Part shown: positions 45,846 to 54,423 of the stretch, piece by piece
Layout of the letters: every line of letters begins with the position of its first letter
Position numbering within the stretch: the first letter of the stretch is position 1
Assembly: GCA_030849805.1 (NCBI GenBank)
Contig: JASANZ010002147.1
Span: 1 to 54,831, forward strand
Direction: 5' to 3'
DNA from: Sergeia podlipaevii
Taxonomy: Eukaryota > Euglenozoa > Kinetoplastea > Trypanosomatida > Trypanosomatidae
Length of the DNA: 54,831 nt
The notes under the pieces: model-generated
What the model saw: the letters and a program-made list of their open reading frames with translations, nothing else
Database searches by the model: none
What the model was told of the DNA's origin: nothing
Translations under genes and position numbers: made by a program

Positions 45846-47732
45846 ATGCGCACTTTTGTGTTCATCACGGATATCCCTGACTCTCTTTTAGAGCCTGTTC
45901 AGGTGGCTGCCACGGATGCGCGCAGTGGGGTCCCAGTTCATGTCAAGCCTAATCGCGACCCTCGTTTTGAAAAACTGCGCCGCCTCCTGTCTGACCACAC
46001 TTCCGGCCTTATGCTAGTGATGCACCTGGAGACCAGAGGATATGGCCTTGCACTTTATGCTTCAGAGGTGGAGGCCTTGGAGGCGTGCAAGGCCACTGTT
46101 GCTTCCGACGATCGCCCGGGGCAGCCTCTCAAGCTGCGGATTGTGGAGAGGGAGAAACCACCCCCGGCAGAGGCGGTGTACACCAAGAGCATCACTATAG
46201 AAGGCCGCGAGGTGCCCAAGAAGGACCTGGCAGTCTCCAAGGGGTTAGAACTGGCCTATAGAGGCCTCGCGATACCACGGTGGTGTCCGCGTACACTGGA
46301 GGAGCTAGACTGCCCCTTAGGCACGTCATGCAACAAGGTGCATCTGCAGGCGTGGCAGCGTACGGTGCGCAAACGGCCACGTGTGGAGAGTGTGATGCAG
46401 CTATCTGGGGAGGAGTCACACTTGGTGGAGGAGCTGATGCTCTCAAGGAAGGCAGCCATGGAAGCGGTGCTGCCATCTTGCGCATCTACTTCCGCCTCAG
46501 CCCAGGCTGCGCTGGAGGCTCTACCGTGTGCCTATGTTCCTGTCACCTTGGCAGAGGTGGAACAGTGCTGTGGCGCCAGTTCTCTTAGTGGTGCGGATGC
46601 TCTTACTCAAAAAGTAGCGCGTGCCTTGGATGAAGCCTGGCCTGCTCTATGCGGCAACAAAAGCAAAGCAACAGAGAGAAACTTTTTTGTGCGTCTTAGC
46701 TGCCCAGGAGGGGCACCATGGGACTGGGCTCTCTGTGATGAGCAGCGGGGCCTCCCAGAGTTGAGAAGGCGCTGTCCGCTCCCCGAGAATGGCGTCCCCA
46801 CGCCGCTGGACAGAGACATATACTCACAAAGAATTTTCTATGCCCTTAATCAACTCAACTGCTTCACGAAAGCAACAGACGCCGTGCGAGCGTTGACATG
46901 CAGCCAGAGAGTAAAGGTCAGCTTAGCACAGTTCAAGCGCAGAGCGAGCAGCATGGAGGAGGAGGAGGCTACAGCGTCGACACGGGAAGCTAGCCGTCGG
47001 AAGCAAGGGGACGGAGAGACCGGCCCCGCAACACCCCAGGGGCTATACGTCTGCATTGTACCCTGGCGCTACCTCCCTACAGCGAGCTGTGAAGTATGCG
47101 TGTTTCTGGAGCGTGGAGGCCGCTATGTACGGGGCATTGCACAGAGGTATGGCCAGCTGCGCCTCATGACCTCCGCCACTCTACTGGAGGAAGAGAAACA
47201 GCAGAAGGAAGAGAAGAAAGAGAGCAATGTGAGCAGTGGTGGGACTGCAGCGGCAGAGTCGATGGAAGACGCATGCCAGAAGGTCCTGTGTCGCTTTGCT
47301 GTCCCTGGCGCTGATGCCGACCCAGCGGCAGAGAGAGCACTAATTCAAGAGATGGGCACGTTTGGAAAGGCCTTCGCCGCCGCTGCGGAGCGGCTTCGCG
47401 AGAAACTGAGAAACAACACGGCTCTTCCAGCCGGGGCGGCATGGTGCGCGCGGCTTGCGGTCGTGCTCCCATCTTTCGAGGAATCATCTAGTGCTTCCGC
47501 TTTTCACTCCCCGCGTGTGGAGCTGGTGTCATTCAAGTCGTATCAGCGAGCTCTTGAGGAGTGCCCCATGTACACTCAGCTGAGTAGCGGCAGCAGCAAC
47601 AGCCAACAGCCACAGCAGACAGCAACGCCGGCTGTGTTGTGGAATACTCAAAAACACCCTTTTGTGCCACTGTTCAGCCGCGATGTGATGGAGAGGCTCC
47701 GCCTGGATGATGTTGGGAGAGAAGCTCGTTAA
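45846..47732 (+). CDS. CCCH zinc-finger protein with CDC123-like domain
   Basis: The protein has 628 residues from ATG 45846; three more in-frame codons upstream start at TTG and are not used. Residues 1-100 may be an RRM-like fold (FVFITDIP ... GLALYASEVEALEAC), which is weak. A canonical CCCH finger C-x8-C-x5-C-x3-H is formed by C147, C156, C162 and H166. The C-terminal half resembles the CDC123/D123 ATP-grasp family, assembly factors for initiation factor eIF2: FFVRLSCPGGAPWDW (280-294), a helix pair at 325-350, VPWRYLP..CEVCVFLERGGRYVRGIAQRYG (405-437) and VELVSFKSY (558-566). In CDC123 the last motif is a DFNP metal site; here it reads SFKS, so the catalytic acid appears lost. Acidic low-complexity inserts lie at 370-395 and 455-485. 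The CCCH finger is certain; the CDC123 relation is inferred from motif order. Confidence 0.58.
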   Translation: MRTFVFITDIPDSLLEPVQVAATDARSGVPVHVKPNRDPRFEKLRRLLSDHTSGLMLVMHLETRGYGLALYASEVEALEACKATVASDDRPGQPLKLRIVEREKPPPAEAVYTKSITIEGREVPKKDLAVSKGLELAYRGLAIPRWCPRTLEELDCPLGTSCNKVHLQAWQRTVRKRPRVESVMQLSGEESHLVEELMLSRKAAMEAVLPSCASTSASAQAALEALPCAYVPVTLAEVEQCCGASSLSGADALTQKVARALDEAWPALCGNKSKATERNFFVRLSCPGGAPWDWALCDEQRGLPELRRRCPLPENGVPTPLDRDIYSQRIFYALNQLNCFTKATDAVRALTCSQRVKVSLAQFKRRASSMEEEEATASTREASRRKQGDGETGPATPQGLYVCIVPWRYLPTASCEVCVFLERGGRYVRGIAQRYGQLRLMTSATLLEEEKQQKEEKKESNVSSGGTAAAESMEDACQKVLCRFAVPGADADPAAERALIQEMGTFGKAFAAAAERLREKLRNNTALPAGAAWCARLAVVLPSFEESSSASAFHSPRVELVSFKSYQRALEECPMYTQLSSGSSNSQQPQQTATPAVLWNTQKHPFVPLFSRDVMERLRLDDVGREAR

Positions 47733-48172
47733 GCACTAGTGCCGCTTGCTGTAAGCCGCAGTGTATCGTGGCTTTCAAAAAAAAAAAAAGGATTTAACAC
47801 TTTCTTCTTTTCCATTCCTGTTCTCCTTTCCAGTCATAAAGAGAGGATTTTAGTGCCCTCAATCGATTAACTGTGTTAAATTTGAATGCTCAACAAGTCA
47901 ATCATTGTACTTATATATCTTCTCTTTAAATAAGAACTCCTATCGCTTCTCTCTTGTTTATCTCGTTGCTGATTCTTTCGTTATAACACTTTCTCTTTTT
48001 CTCATTTTTTTTTTCCTTTTATTGCTATTGCGCAGTATTTTGTATATATACATATACATCTATACATACATACAGCTCAATACTTGTGGGCTGACTGGAA
48101 AGGAAAATATTTATTTATTCACATATAAAGCTATATATACGAGAAGCAAGCAAGCAAGCGAAGCAAAGAAGT
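47733..48172. other. Intergenic region CCCH/CDC123-like to UTP4-like
   Basis: An A run lies at about 47779-47790, T-rich DNA at 48000-48020, TA-rich DNA at 48040-48075, and a GCAA repeat at about 48146-48157. AGs close to the ATG (for example 48158-48171) serve as possible acceptors. No gene is seen. Confidence 0.65.
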
Positions 48173-50824
48173 ATGGCTCCCAAGAAACGCGCTTCCTCAC
48201 GCAGCGTCACCCCTTCCGCGTCGACCCCTTCAAAGGCAGCCCGCACGGAGCGCGAGGAGACGCCCAATGAGAACCAGAGCAGCTCTGCCGCTGTGCCGAC
48301 CTCTCCCGCGCAGCGCAGGAGTACCTCCTCTGCCGTACCCATTGCAGCGGCAGCCACCCCTGAGTCCTCCCCGGCCAATAAGAGCGCGAAGACATTGACC
48401 GGGACTGCATCTGTCGTTACTCAAGCAGCAGCAGCAGTAGCAGAGAAGGACTCTCAGGAGCAGGACACATACCTGGAAAGCAAGAGCGGTGTGGTTTCCC
48501 TGGAGGATGTGGTGCTCCGATCTAACGTCATTGCCCCTGATGTGAGCGGGATCCGGCGTGTGGCGGTCAGCCCTGACGAGACGGAGGTAGTAGTGGCGCG
48601 CGAGAATGGCTCCCTGGTGCTTTATCACGTGGAGTACTTTCAGAACATTCCGCACTTTACGCAGGTACGTCATACCGGCGGTCGCGCGAGGCGCACCATC
48701 ACCCAGTTGAAGTACCTTGATCTCTCTGCATCTTCTTCTCCAGCGCTACATACCACTAGCGCTGCGTCGGGCAGCGGCGTAGCTGCTGGTGGCACCATGC
48801 CAGGCAACTACCTGGTTGCATCTTTTCTCTCTGGCCAGATCGTCATTTTTGATAGTCGCACACTTTTCCCTGTGTCGGTGTACCAGCGTACCGGTGGAGC
48901 GATATGGGACCTCTGCATCGCAGGACCACGCACGGTTCTTGCCGCCGTCGCTGATGGCTCTTGGCATCAGCTGCGCATTGAGATTCCTTCTGCCCCTAAT
49001 CCTCCCCCTAACAATTCTGCATCATCTTCATCGTTGTTGCGGGTCCCACGCTTGGTGCTTCAGCGCATTATCCCTGGTATCCCTGGCGCTGATCGCGCGC
49101 TCAGTGTGACGTGCGCAGCTGCCGCTTCCATCGCGGTTGGCACGGATGATGCGGGCAACGTGCATGCGTGGCGTATCGGCATGGCCACCGCCACTGGCGC
49201 CGAGGAGGAGGAGGCAAAGGCAGGAGGAGGCCTTACTGGCCACGAGGTGCTCTGGACCTCGCGTTTGTCAAAAGGCATGGGTCTTTGCTGTACCATTCTT
49301 TCCGCTGGTCCTCGCCCCGCCGTCGCCGTTGGGTCCTCTATTGGTGACGTGGTGCTGCTGGATATCTCCACTGGACATGCCTTTAGTACCTTCTCGCAGC
49401 ATAAGGGCCCAGTGTGCACCGTGTTGAGTGACCCCGTCACCAACACCTTCTACGCCTCTGGCTGGCACGAGTCTCTGCGCTCTTACTGCTGCGACACCGC
49501 CAGTGGGGGCGAGTGGTACCCTGCTGAGGTGAAGCGCCGCACGCACTATCACGAAGCAAGCGAGCTTGTCTTGCTGAAGCAGCGCCGGCTGCTGCTCTCG
49601 GCGTCACGGGATGGCACTATCATGTTTTCCCCGGTAGCATCGTTGTTCTCAGCTCCTGCCATGTATGTAAACGTCACGACCCAGCAGTTCGCCTTTGCTC
49701 AGCGGAAAAATGTCCTCCTGCAGTCGCGCTTGGACCGCGTTGAAGCGTTTCGCACTGATTCGGCGGCACGTCACTGGGTGCCACTGTTTGCTCATAACTT
49801 ACACGGGAAGTTCCACCTGAATGGACTGTGGTGCGATGCGGATCTGCACTACGTTGTCTTTAGCACGGACGAGCGTGTTGTGCTAGCGCGTGTGTGCTGG
49901 CGAGATGGAGCGGAGGAGGCTCTGGTGGTGCACAAGATTGAGGAGGTGGTGGAGCTCTCTGCTGGACGTGGCGTGCTCGACGTGCGCTTTGTCAAGACGA
50001 CGCCTTCTACATCTGAAGGCAGCAGCACCAGCGAAGGCTGTGTTTACATCCTCACAGATGACGAGGTCATTTGCATTACGCTCACCGAGGGTCACCCCGT
50101 AGTGCACACTGCCTTCACCAAGTCAGGCAGCACACCTCACACTCTAGTTGTGCAGGACGCCGTGCTGTACGTCTGCGGCTTTGGCGGCACCTGGCGCTGC
50201 GACGTCGCCGCGGATGGCACCCCAGACGTCGACTCTCTCGCGCTAGACTACTCCGCGCGCTGCTCCCTTGCGCGTCAAGTGCCAATGCTTACGAAGGATA
50301 GCGATGTGGCTTCGTCCTCGGATAGCGCTGCCGAGGAGGATAAGGAGGCTGCTAGCAAGACAGTTTCTTCCTCCCCGGTTAGCAGCTGCCAAGCGACCAA
50401 GTCTATGGTGGTTGGCCTCTCCACTCATGAGGGCCGCTACGTGAAGAACTTAGTAGGTGGCGCTGCGGCTGCGGCTGCCACGATGCTGCCCAAGTCTCTC
50501 CCTCACGACACCATTTTCATTGCGTGCCTTTCTCAGGCCGTGTCTAAAACCGGCGCCATTGCCGAGGCGGGCAGAAATAACAGCAGCAACAGGCTGGCTG
50601 GCAAGCGCACGCACCATGCGAGTACTGGCAGTCAGTTTGTAGGTTACTTTAGTAAGGGCCTTATCTACGTGAGCGAGCGGGACTGGCGGATGGCGGGACG
50701 CCTGCAAGTGGAGGCGGCCTTTGTGATGAAGGATGGCCAGCACGTGCTTGTGCTGGAGCGCAACCTTGAGAAGACCCTGGAGTCGCTGCCGCTGTGCTGG
50801 AAGGTGCGCCGCTTTGGTAACTAA
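48173..50824 (+). CDS. UTP4 (cirhin)-like WD40 protein, SSU processome
   Basis: This is probably UTP4, a WD40 protein of the t-UTP/UTP-A subcomplex that joins nascent 18S pre-rRNA in the nucleolus. The protein has 883 residues. Residues 1-75 are a basic Ser/Pro/Ala/Thr-rich tail beginning MAPKKRASSRS, which fits nuclear localisation. The first propeller starts near residue 120 with SGIRRVAVSPDETEVVVARE, NGSLVLYHVEY follows, then SGQIVIFDSRTL and the block GGAIWDLCIA, the counterpart of UTP4's 'GGPIWSMA'. Further blades include NVHAWRIG, GDVVLLDISTGHAF and SRDGTIMFSP. The second propeller is in the C-terminal half and carries a Ser/Glu insert (about 710-745). Sequence order agrees with UTP4, but WD40 proteins are easily confused, and another UTP protein is possible. 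Confidence 0.62.
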   Translation: MAPKKRASSRSVTPSASTPSKAARTEREETPNENQSSSAAVPTSPAQRRSTSSAVPIAAAATPESSPANKSAKTLTGTASVVTQAAAAVAEKDSQEQDTYLESKSGVVSLEDVVLRSNVIAPDVSGIRRVAVSPDETEVVVARENGSLVLYHVEYFQNIPHFTQVRHTGGRARRTITQLKYLDLSASSSPALHTTSAASGSGVAAGGTMPGNYLVASFLSGQIVIFDSRTLFPVSVYQRTGGAIWDLCIAGPRTVLAAVADGSWHQLRIEIPSAPNPPPNNSASSSSLLRVPRLVLQRIIPGIPGADRALSVTCAAAASIAVGTDDAGNVHAWRIGMATATGAEEEEAKAGGGLTGHEVLWTSRLSKGMGLCCTILSAGPRPAVAVGSSIGDVVLLDISTGHAFSTFSQHKGPVCTVLSDPVTNTFYASGWHESLRSYCCDTASGGEWYPAEVKRRTHYHEASELVLLKQRRLLLSASRDGTIMFSPVASLFSAPAMYVNVTTQQFAFAQRKNVLLQSRLDRVEAFRTDSAARHWVPLFAHNLHGKFHLNGLWCDADLHYVVFSTDERVVLARVCWRDGAEEALVVHKIEEVVELSAGRGVLDVRFVKTTPSTSEGSSTSEGCVYILTDDEVICITLTEGHPVVHTAFTKSGSTPHTLVVQDAVLYVCGFGGTWRCDVAADGTPDVDSLALDYSARCSLARQVPMLTKDSDVASSSDSAAEEDKEAASKTVSSSPVSSCQATKSMVVGLSTHEGRYVKNLVGGAAAAAATMLPKSLPHDTIFIACLSQAVSKTGAIAEAGRNNSSNRLAGKRTHHASTGSQFVGYFSKGLIYVSERDWRMAGRLQVEAAFVMKDGQHVLVLERNLEKTLESLPLCWKVRRFGN

Positions 50825-51516
50825 AAAAATAAAATAAAAGATGTGAGGTGGAGCAGACATGTCTGTCTGTTGGTGAGAGACAAAAATAGAAAGAAAGGAG
50901 AGATATATTTTTTATTTTTTTTCCTTCTATTTCTTTGCATTTGACAATTTAAGCGTTGCACGTGTAATAGCAGACGACGATAACCCGATACAGCTAAGAA
51001 CGTCTTTTTTTTGTGAGGTACGCGGAGGAGTTTGATATTCCGTATTTTAAAGTACTTTTACTTTCTGACAGATAACATTAAAAAATGTGCTAACAATGAA
51101 AAACGCTATAACATATACATAGCTCTTCCAATTGCCGAGGAGAAAGGGATGAGAGGATGAAAGGCTTCTGCTGTTCTGTGCTGCGTAGTGGAAAGCTCTT
51201 CCTTCTTGGAGTTTGACAAAGACTCACTTGCTGCTCAAGAGAAGAGTTTGCGGAGATAAAAAAAAGGTAGGAGAGTGCATCAAAGGAGGTGATGGTGTGC
51301 TTCACATCTTGTTTCCTTTAAGAAAAAAATTGTCTATTTGAAAAATATTTTCCCCATTTTTTCCTATTTCTTTTTTTTTAAACGATTTTCTCAGGCGATT
51401 TCTTTTTTCTTTTTTGTGCCGAAAAGGAAAAGGTCAGTCAAGCAACAAAAGGATAAAAAAAGATAGCAAATACCCACAATCAACGAAGCGTAGAGGTGAG
51501 TGAGAAGGAGAGAGAG
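50825..51516. other. Intergenic region UTP4-like to DNMT6
   Basis: A- and T-rich with a long T tract around 50905-50930 and pyrimidine stretches at 51356-51417. AGs in AAAGGAAAAGGTCAG and GTAGAGG contexts precede the DNMT6 ATG. No gene is seen on either strand. Confidence 0.65.
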
Positions 51517-53631
51517 ATGTCTTATCTTGCCCGCTATCCAGTTGGTGCCTTTATTGTGGACAGCAAGGCGGCACTTGGGCCTTTAGTCGCTCATCTTCGC
51601 GCTACTCACCGCCTCAAAGGTGGCCGCAACGTGACCACGTTTGACACTGCTTTCTGTCGACTACCTCGCGGATCTACACAATTATGTAATGAGATGAAGA
51701 GGGTGGATGCCGGAGGTAGCACTACAGCATCGGTTCCCATTATCCTGTACGAGGAGAAGGATGGAGAACTAGGCTCCGAGGAGCTTGTTGTGGTGGTGGC
51801 GGGGCATGTGAATGGCTACCCTTTTCTTGAAGCATGTGCTCATGAGAGTGGCGCGGTAGATGCTGCTGACTCGTTCATGGCTGTGCATGTCACTGGTGCG
51901 TGGGATGATGTGGAGCTGGCGACTTTCTTTGATGGCTTTTCGTACAGTAATCTTATCAGCAGCGATACTGCGAAGGGGAGCAGCACTGGCGGTGTTGTCA
52001 CCTCCCAGCAGAGACCGCCCATTGCATTCATACATCAACTCCGATGCTACACACGCGCTTGTTGTCCACTGGAGGCACTGCCTTCACCTTTAGCCAATCT
52101 ACGCACTAGAGGCCTGCAAGGGACCCCGCTGACGTGCAGCCGCACACCTCTCACGTGTTCTGAGCTCTTCGGGGGCATTGGCATGTTCCGTATGGGGATG
52201 GAGAGGGCTGGGGTAAAGCCTGCCTTTGCAGTGGAGTGCGCAGTACCGGCATGTGCGGTGTATGCCACTAACTTTCTCTGCCACAGTGGCAGCAGCGCAA
52301 GTAGTAGGATGAAGGATAGCATGGACACTCTGATAAGCGCGGAGCCGCTGCCGCCGCCGCTTGTAGGAGATATCACTGAGATCCCGAGCGCCTTCTTCCC
52401 TTCACATGATGTGCTGACGGCTGGGTTTCCGTGTCAGAGCTTTGCGAAGGCTGGGCCCGCGACTGGTTTGCACAACAGCAAAGGATGGCTCTTCTTTGAA
52501 GTGGTGCGTGTGCTGCAGCGGGCACGACCGCGTGCGTTTTTGCTGGAAAATGTGGAAAATTTGGTCATGGTGGAGGGCGGAGAGCAGCTGGCTGTGATTC
52601 TGAGGCACCTTCGACAGCCTTTCAGCAACCCTGTGGGGAGCACGGAGGCAGAGAGCACTCATAGCAGTAGTAGCGCTACCGCAGCCGCTCAAGGAAGGCA
52701 TGGACAAGCATTGCGTTATGGTGTCACTTATCGCGTCATTGACGGAGGTTTAGTCACGCCACAGACTCGGCGTCGCGTGTACTTCATTGGTGTTCGTGTG
52801 GACGCCGAGGACGACGCGGAAGTGGAGAAGGACCTCGATAGCATCTTTGACTCTGCATTAGAGGAGATGCACCAGAAGCATCACCATCACTGTGCGTCCG
52901 CTTCTGGATCCACCGCGGTTTCTGCTTCTTACACATGTGTTCGCGATGCACTTCTCGAGACTCGCCTGCCCAGTCGAGATCGCTGCTGCACGAGTGAGGC
53001 TGCTCTCCACTCTCTCCTTGCCTCCTTGCAGCTCACCCCCACGCAGTGGATGGCGGTGCGGCGCAGTCAGACGTTTCGCCAGAACCCACTCTGGCGTCTC
53101 ACGAACCTAGGGGGAAACGCGCGCACACTGATGGGGAGCTATCGTACCAGTTTTCAGCTCTACTCTGAGTTTGTGCCTTATGGCGCTGCTACCTCAGAGA
53201 GAGTGCAGGAGTGCATGCTACAGACCGCCACCGCCTCACTTATACGCGAGGGAGATGATGCCTTCGAGGACATGGACCAGAAGGGCAAGGGGGATCAGCA
53301 GGAAGGTGGCGATGACAATGGTGATGAAGCATCACGTCCGCGACAGCAACAGGGAGAGGAGGAAGAGGGGGACGGACAGCAGCAGCAGCAGCAGCTCCGT
53401 CCCCCGCTGCGTTTCTTCGCAGTGCGAGAGTGCGCGCGGCTTCAGGGTATCCCTGATGAGTTTACGTTTTGTACCGAGGAAGATCAAGACGTCGCGCAAC
53501 AACAAGGTGGAACGGCGCGTGCGACACGGCGCTGCCTTCCTACTGGCGCGGCGTACAAGCTGATTGGTAACGCTGTCAATCCGCTAGTGATTGAGTGCTT
53601 AGGCAAGGCACTAGTAGAGCATATTACATGA
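51517..53631 (+). CDS. DNMT6: C5-cytosine DNA methyltransferase, DNMT6 type
   Basis: This is a predicted enzyme that transfers a methyl group from S-adenosylmethionine to C5 of cytosine. The protein has 704 residues from ATG 51517; seven in-frame codons further upstream begin with GTG and are not used. All main motifs are intact: I (FGGIG, 218-222), IV (GFPCQSFA with catalytic C306), VI (ENV, 344-346), VIII (QTRRR, 416-420), IX (RECARLQG, 637-644) and X (GNAVNP, 684-689). The first 205 residues are trypanosomatid-specific with no recognised domain. Ser/Ala and Glu/Gln-rich inserts lie after motif VI and before motif IX (about 580-625). The absence of DNMT2's CFT motif and the long N-terminus argue against a tRNA methyltransferase. 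From memory, the T. brucei counterpart is on chromosome 3, and Leishmania DNA lacks detectable 5-methylcytosine although it keeps the gene; its real substrate is unsettled. Confidence 0.9.
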   Translation: MSYLARYPVGAFIVDSKAALGPLVAHLRATHRLKGGRNVTTFDTAFCRLPRGSTQLCNEMKRVDAGGSTTASVPIILYEEKDGELGSEELVVVVAGHVNGYPFLEACAHESGAVDAADSFMAVHVTGAWDDVELATFFDGFSYSNLISSDTAKGSSTGGVVTSQQRPPIAFIHQLRCYTRACCPLEALPSPLANLRTRGLQGTPLTCSRTPLTCSELFGGIGMFRMGMERAGVKPAFAVECAVPACAVYATNFLCHSGSSASSRMKDSMDTLISAEPLPPPLVGDITEIPSAFFPSHDVLTAGFPCQSFAKAGPATGLHNSKGWLFFEVVRVLQRARPRAFLLENVENLVMVEGGEQLAVILRHLRQPFSNPVGSTEAESTHSSSSATAAAQGRHGQALRYGVTYRVIDGGLVTPQTRRRVYFIGVRVDAEDDAEVEKDLDSIFDSALEEMHQKHHHHCASASGSTAVSASYTCVRDALLETRLPSRDRCCTSEAALHSLLASLQLTPTQWMAVRRSQTFRQNPLWRLTNLGGNARTLMGSYRTSFQLYSEFVPYGAATSERVQECMLQTATASLIREGDDAFEDMDQKGKGDQQEGGDDNGDEASRPRQQQGEEEEGDGQQQQQQLRPPLRFFAVRECARLQGIPDEFTFCTEEDQDVAQQQGGTARATRRCLPTGAAYKLIGNAVNPLVIECLGKALVEHIT

Positions 53632-54054
53632 TGAGGGAGAAGGAGAGATACTGGAGGCATCTGGTCTTACCTCCTTTTGAGTCATAACTATTAATAATAA
53701 TTTTTTTCTTCACATGCCTGTACGCGTTTGAAAATGCGATATTTCTTTTCCTTCCCTCTTTATAAAAGATGCTAACGAAACGATTAAAGGCTACACATGT
53801 GTGGCTCAATACAGAATTCTAAATGAAAGAACCGTTGGTTTCGTGTCTAGCAAATAGCTCTCTCTTTCTTATTATTATTATGGCAAATTTGTGTCAACCC
53901 CCATATATCCTATTTCAGAATATATATATATCTATATTCTTGTTTCACACATGTACGTCCTTTTCTTTTCTTTTCTTTTCTCTTTTCCATTATTTATTCA
54001 CTTTTTTTTTTCACGTATAAAAGAACACGAGAACAGCCCCAGTCGACATTCATC
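53632..54054. other. Intergenic region DNMT6-RPS25
   Basis: AT-rich, with ATT repeats near 53690-53700 and 53868-53881, TA repeats near 53920-53936, and a strong pyrimidine tract (TCTTT repeats at about 53958-54013). The first AG after the tract is at about 54023-54024, giving a short RPS25 leader of about 30 bases. No gene is seen. Confidence 0.65.
53958..54013 (+). promoter_or_regulatory. Pyrimidine tract upstream of RPS25
   Basis: A long T/C tract made of repeated TTTTC units, then TTTTTTTTTTTC, ends about 40 bases before the RPS25 ATG. AGs lie shortly after it in an AAAGAACACGAGAACAG context. This is a textbook trans-splicing signal for a highly expressed ribosomal protein gene. Confidence 0.6.
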
Positions 54055-54423
54055 ATGCCCCCGAAGGCTGGTCAGACTAAGAAGGCGAAGATGGAGGCCG
54101 CCCGCGCCGGCGGTAAGAAGGCCACCAAGAAGTGGAGCAAGGGTCACTCCCGCGAGGCTCTCCAGAACGCCGTCATGTTCGACAAGGAGACCTACGAGAA
54201 GCTTCGCAATGAGGTTCCCAAGTATAAGCTCATCACTCCCTCCATCATCTCCGACCGCCTGAAGATCGTCGTCTCCCTCGCCGCCGCTGGCCTCAAGCAG
54301 CTCTGCCGCGAGAAGCAGATCCGCCTGGTGTCCTGCTATAGCAAGCAGCGCGTGTACACCCGCATCGTGCAGGCTGCTGCCCCTGAGGCCGCCGCCGCCG
54401 CTCCCGCCCCCGCTGCCAAGTAA
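54055..54423 (+). CDS. RPS25: 40S ribosomal protein S25 (eS25)
   Basis: This is a small-subunit ribosomal protein located at the head of the 40S subunit near the E site. The protein has 122 residues, close to the usual 105-125. The sequence starts with the basic eukaryote-specific tail (MPPKAGQTKKAKMEAARAGG), then the conserved KKWSKGHSREALQNAVMFDK segment and the winged-helix fold with YKLITPSIISDRLKI and RIVQ near residue 105. The last 15 residues are Ala/Pro-rich, as often seen in kinetoplastid ribosomal proteins. Codon use is unlike the neighbours: every lysine is AAG and almost every third base is G or C, fitting very high expression. Confidence 0.97.
   Translation: MPPKAGQTKKAKMEAARAGGKKATKKWSKGHSREALQNAVMFDKETYEKLRNEVPKYKLITPSIISDRLKIVVSLAAAGLKQLCREKQIRLVSCYSKQRVYTRIVQAAAPEAAAAAPAPAAK

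Noticed and set aside
51496..51516. A GTG start seven codons upstream of DNMT6
   Set aside because: Nuclear trypanosomatid genes start at ATG. The first ATG, at 51517, follows plausible acceptors.
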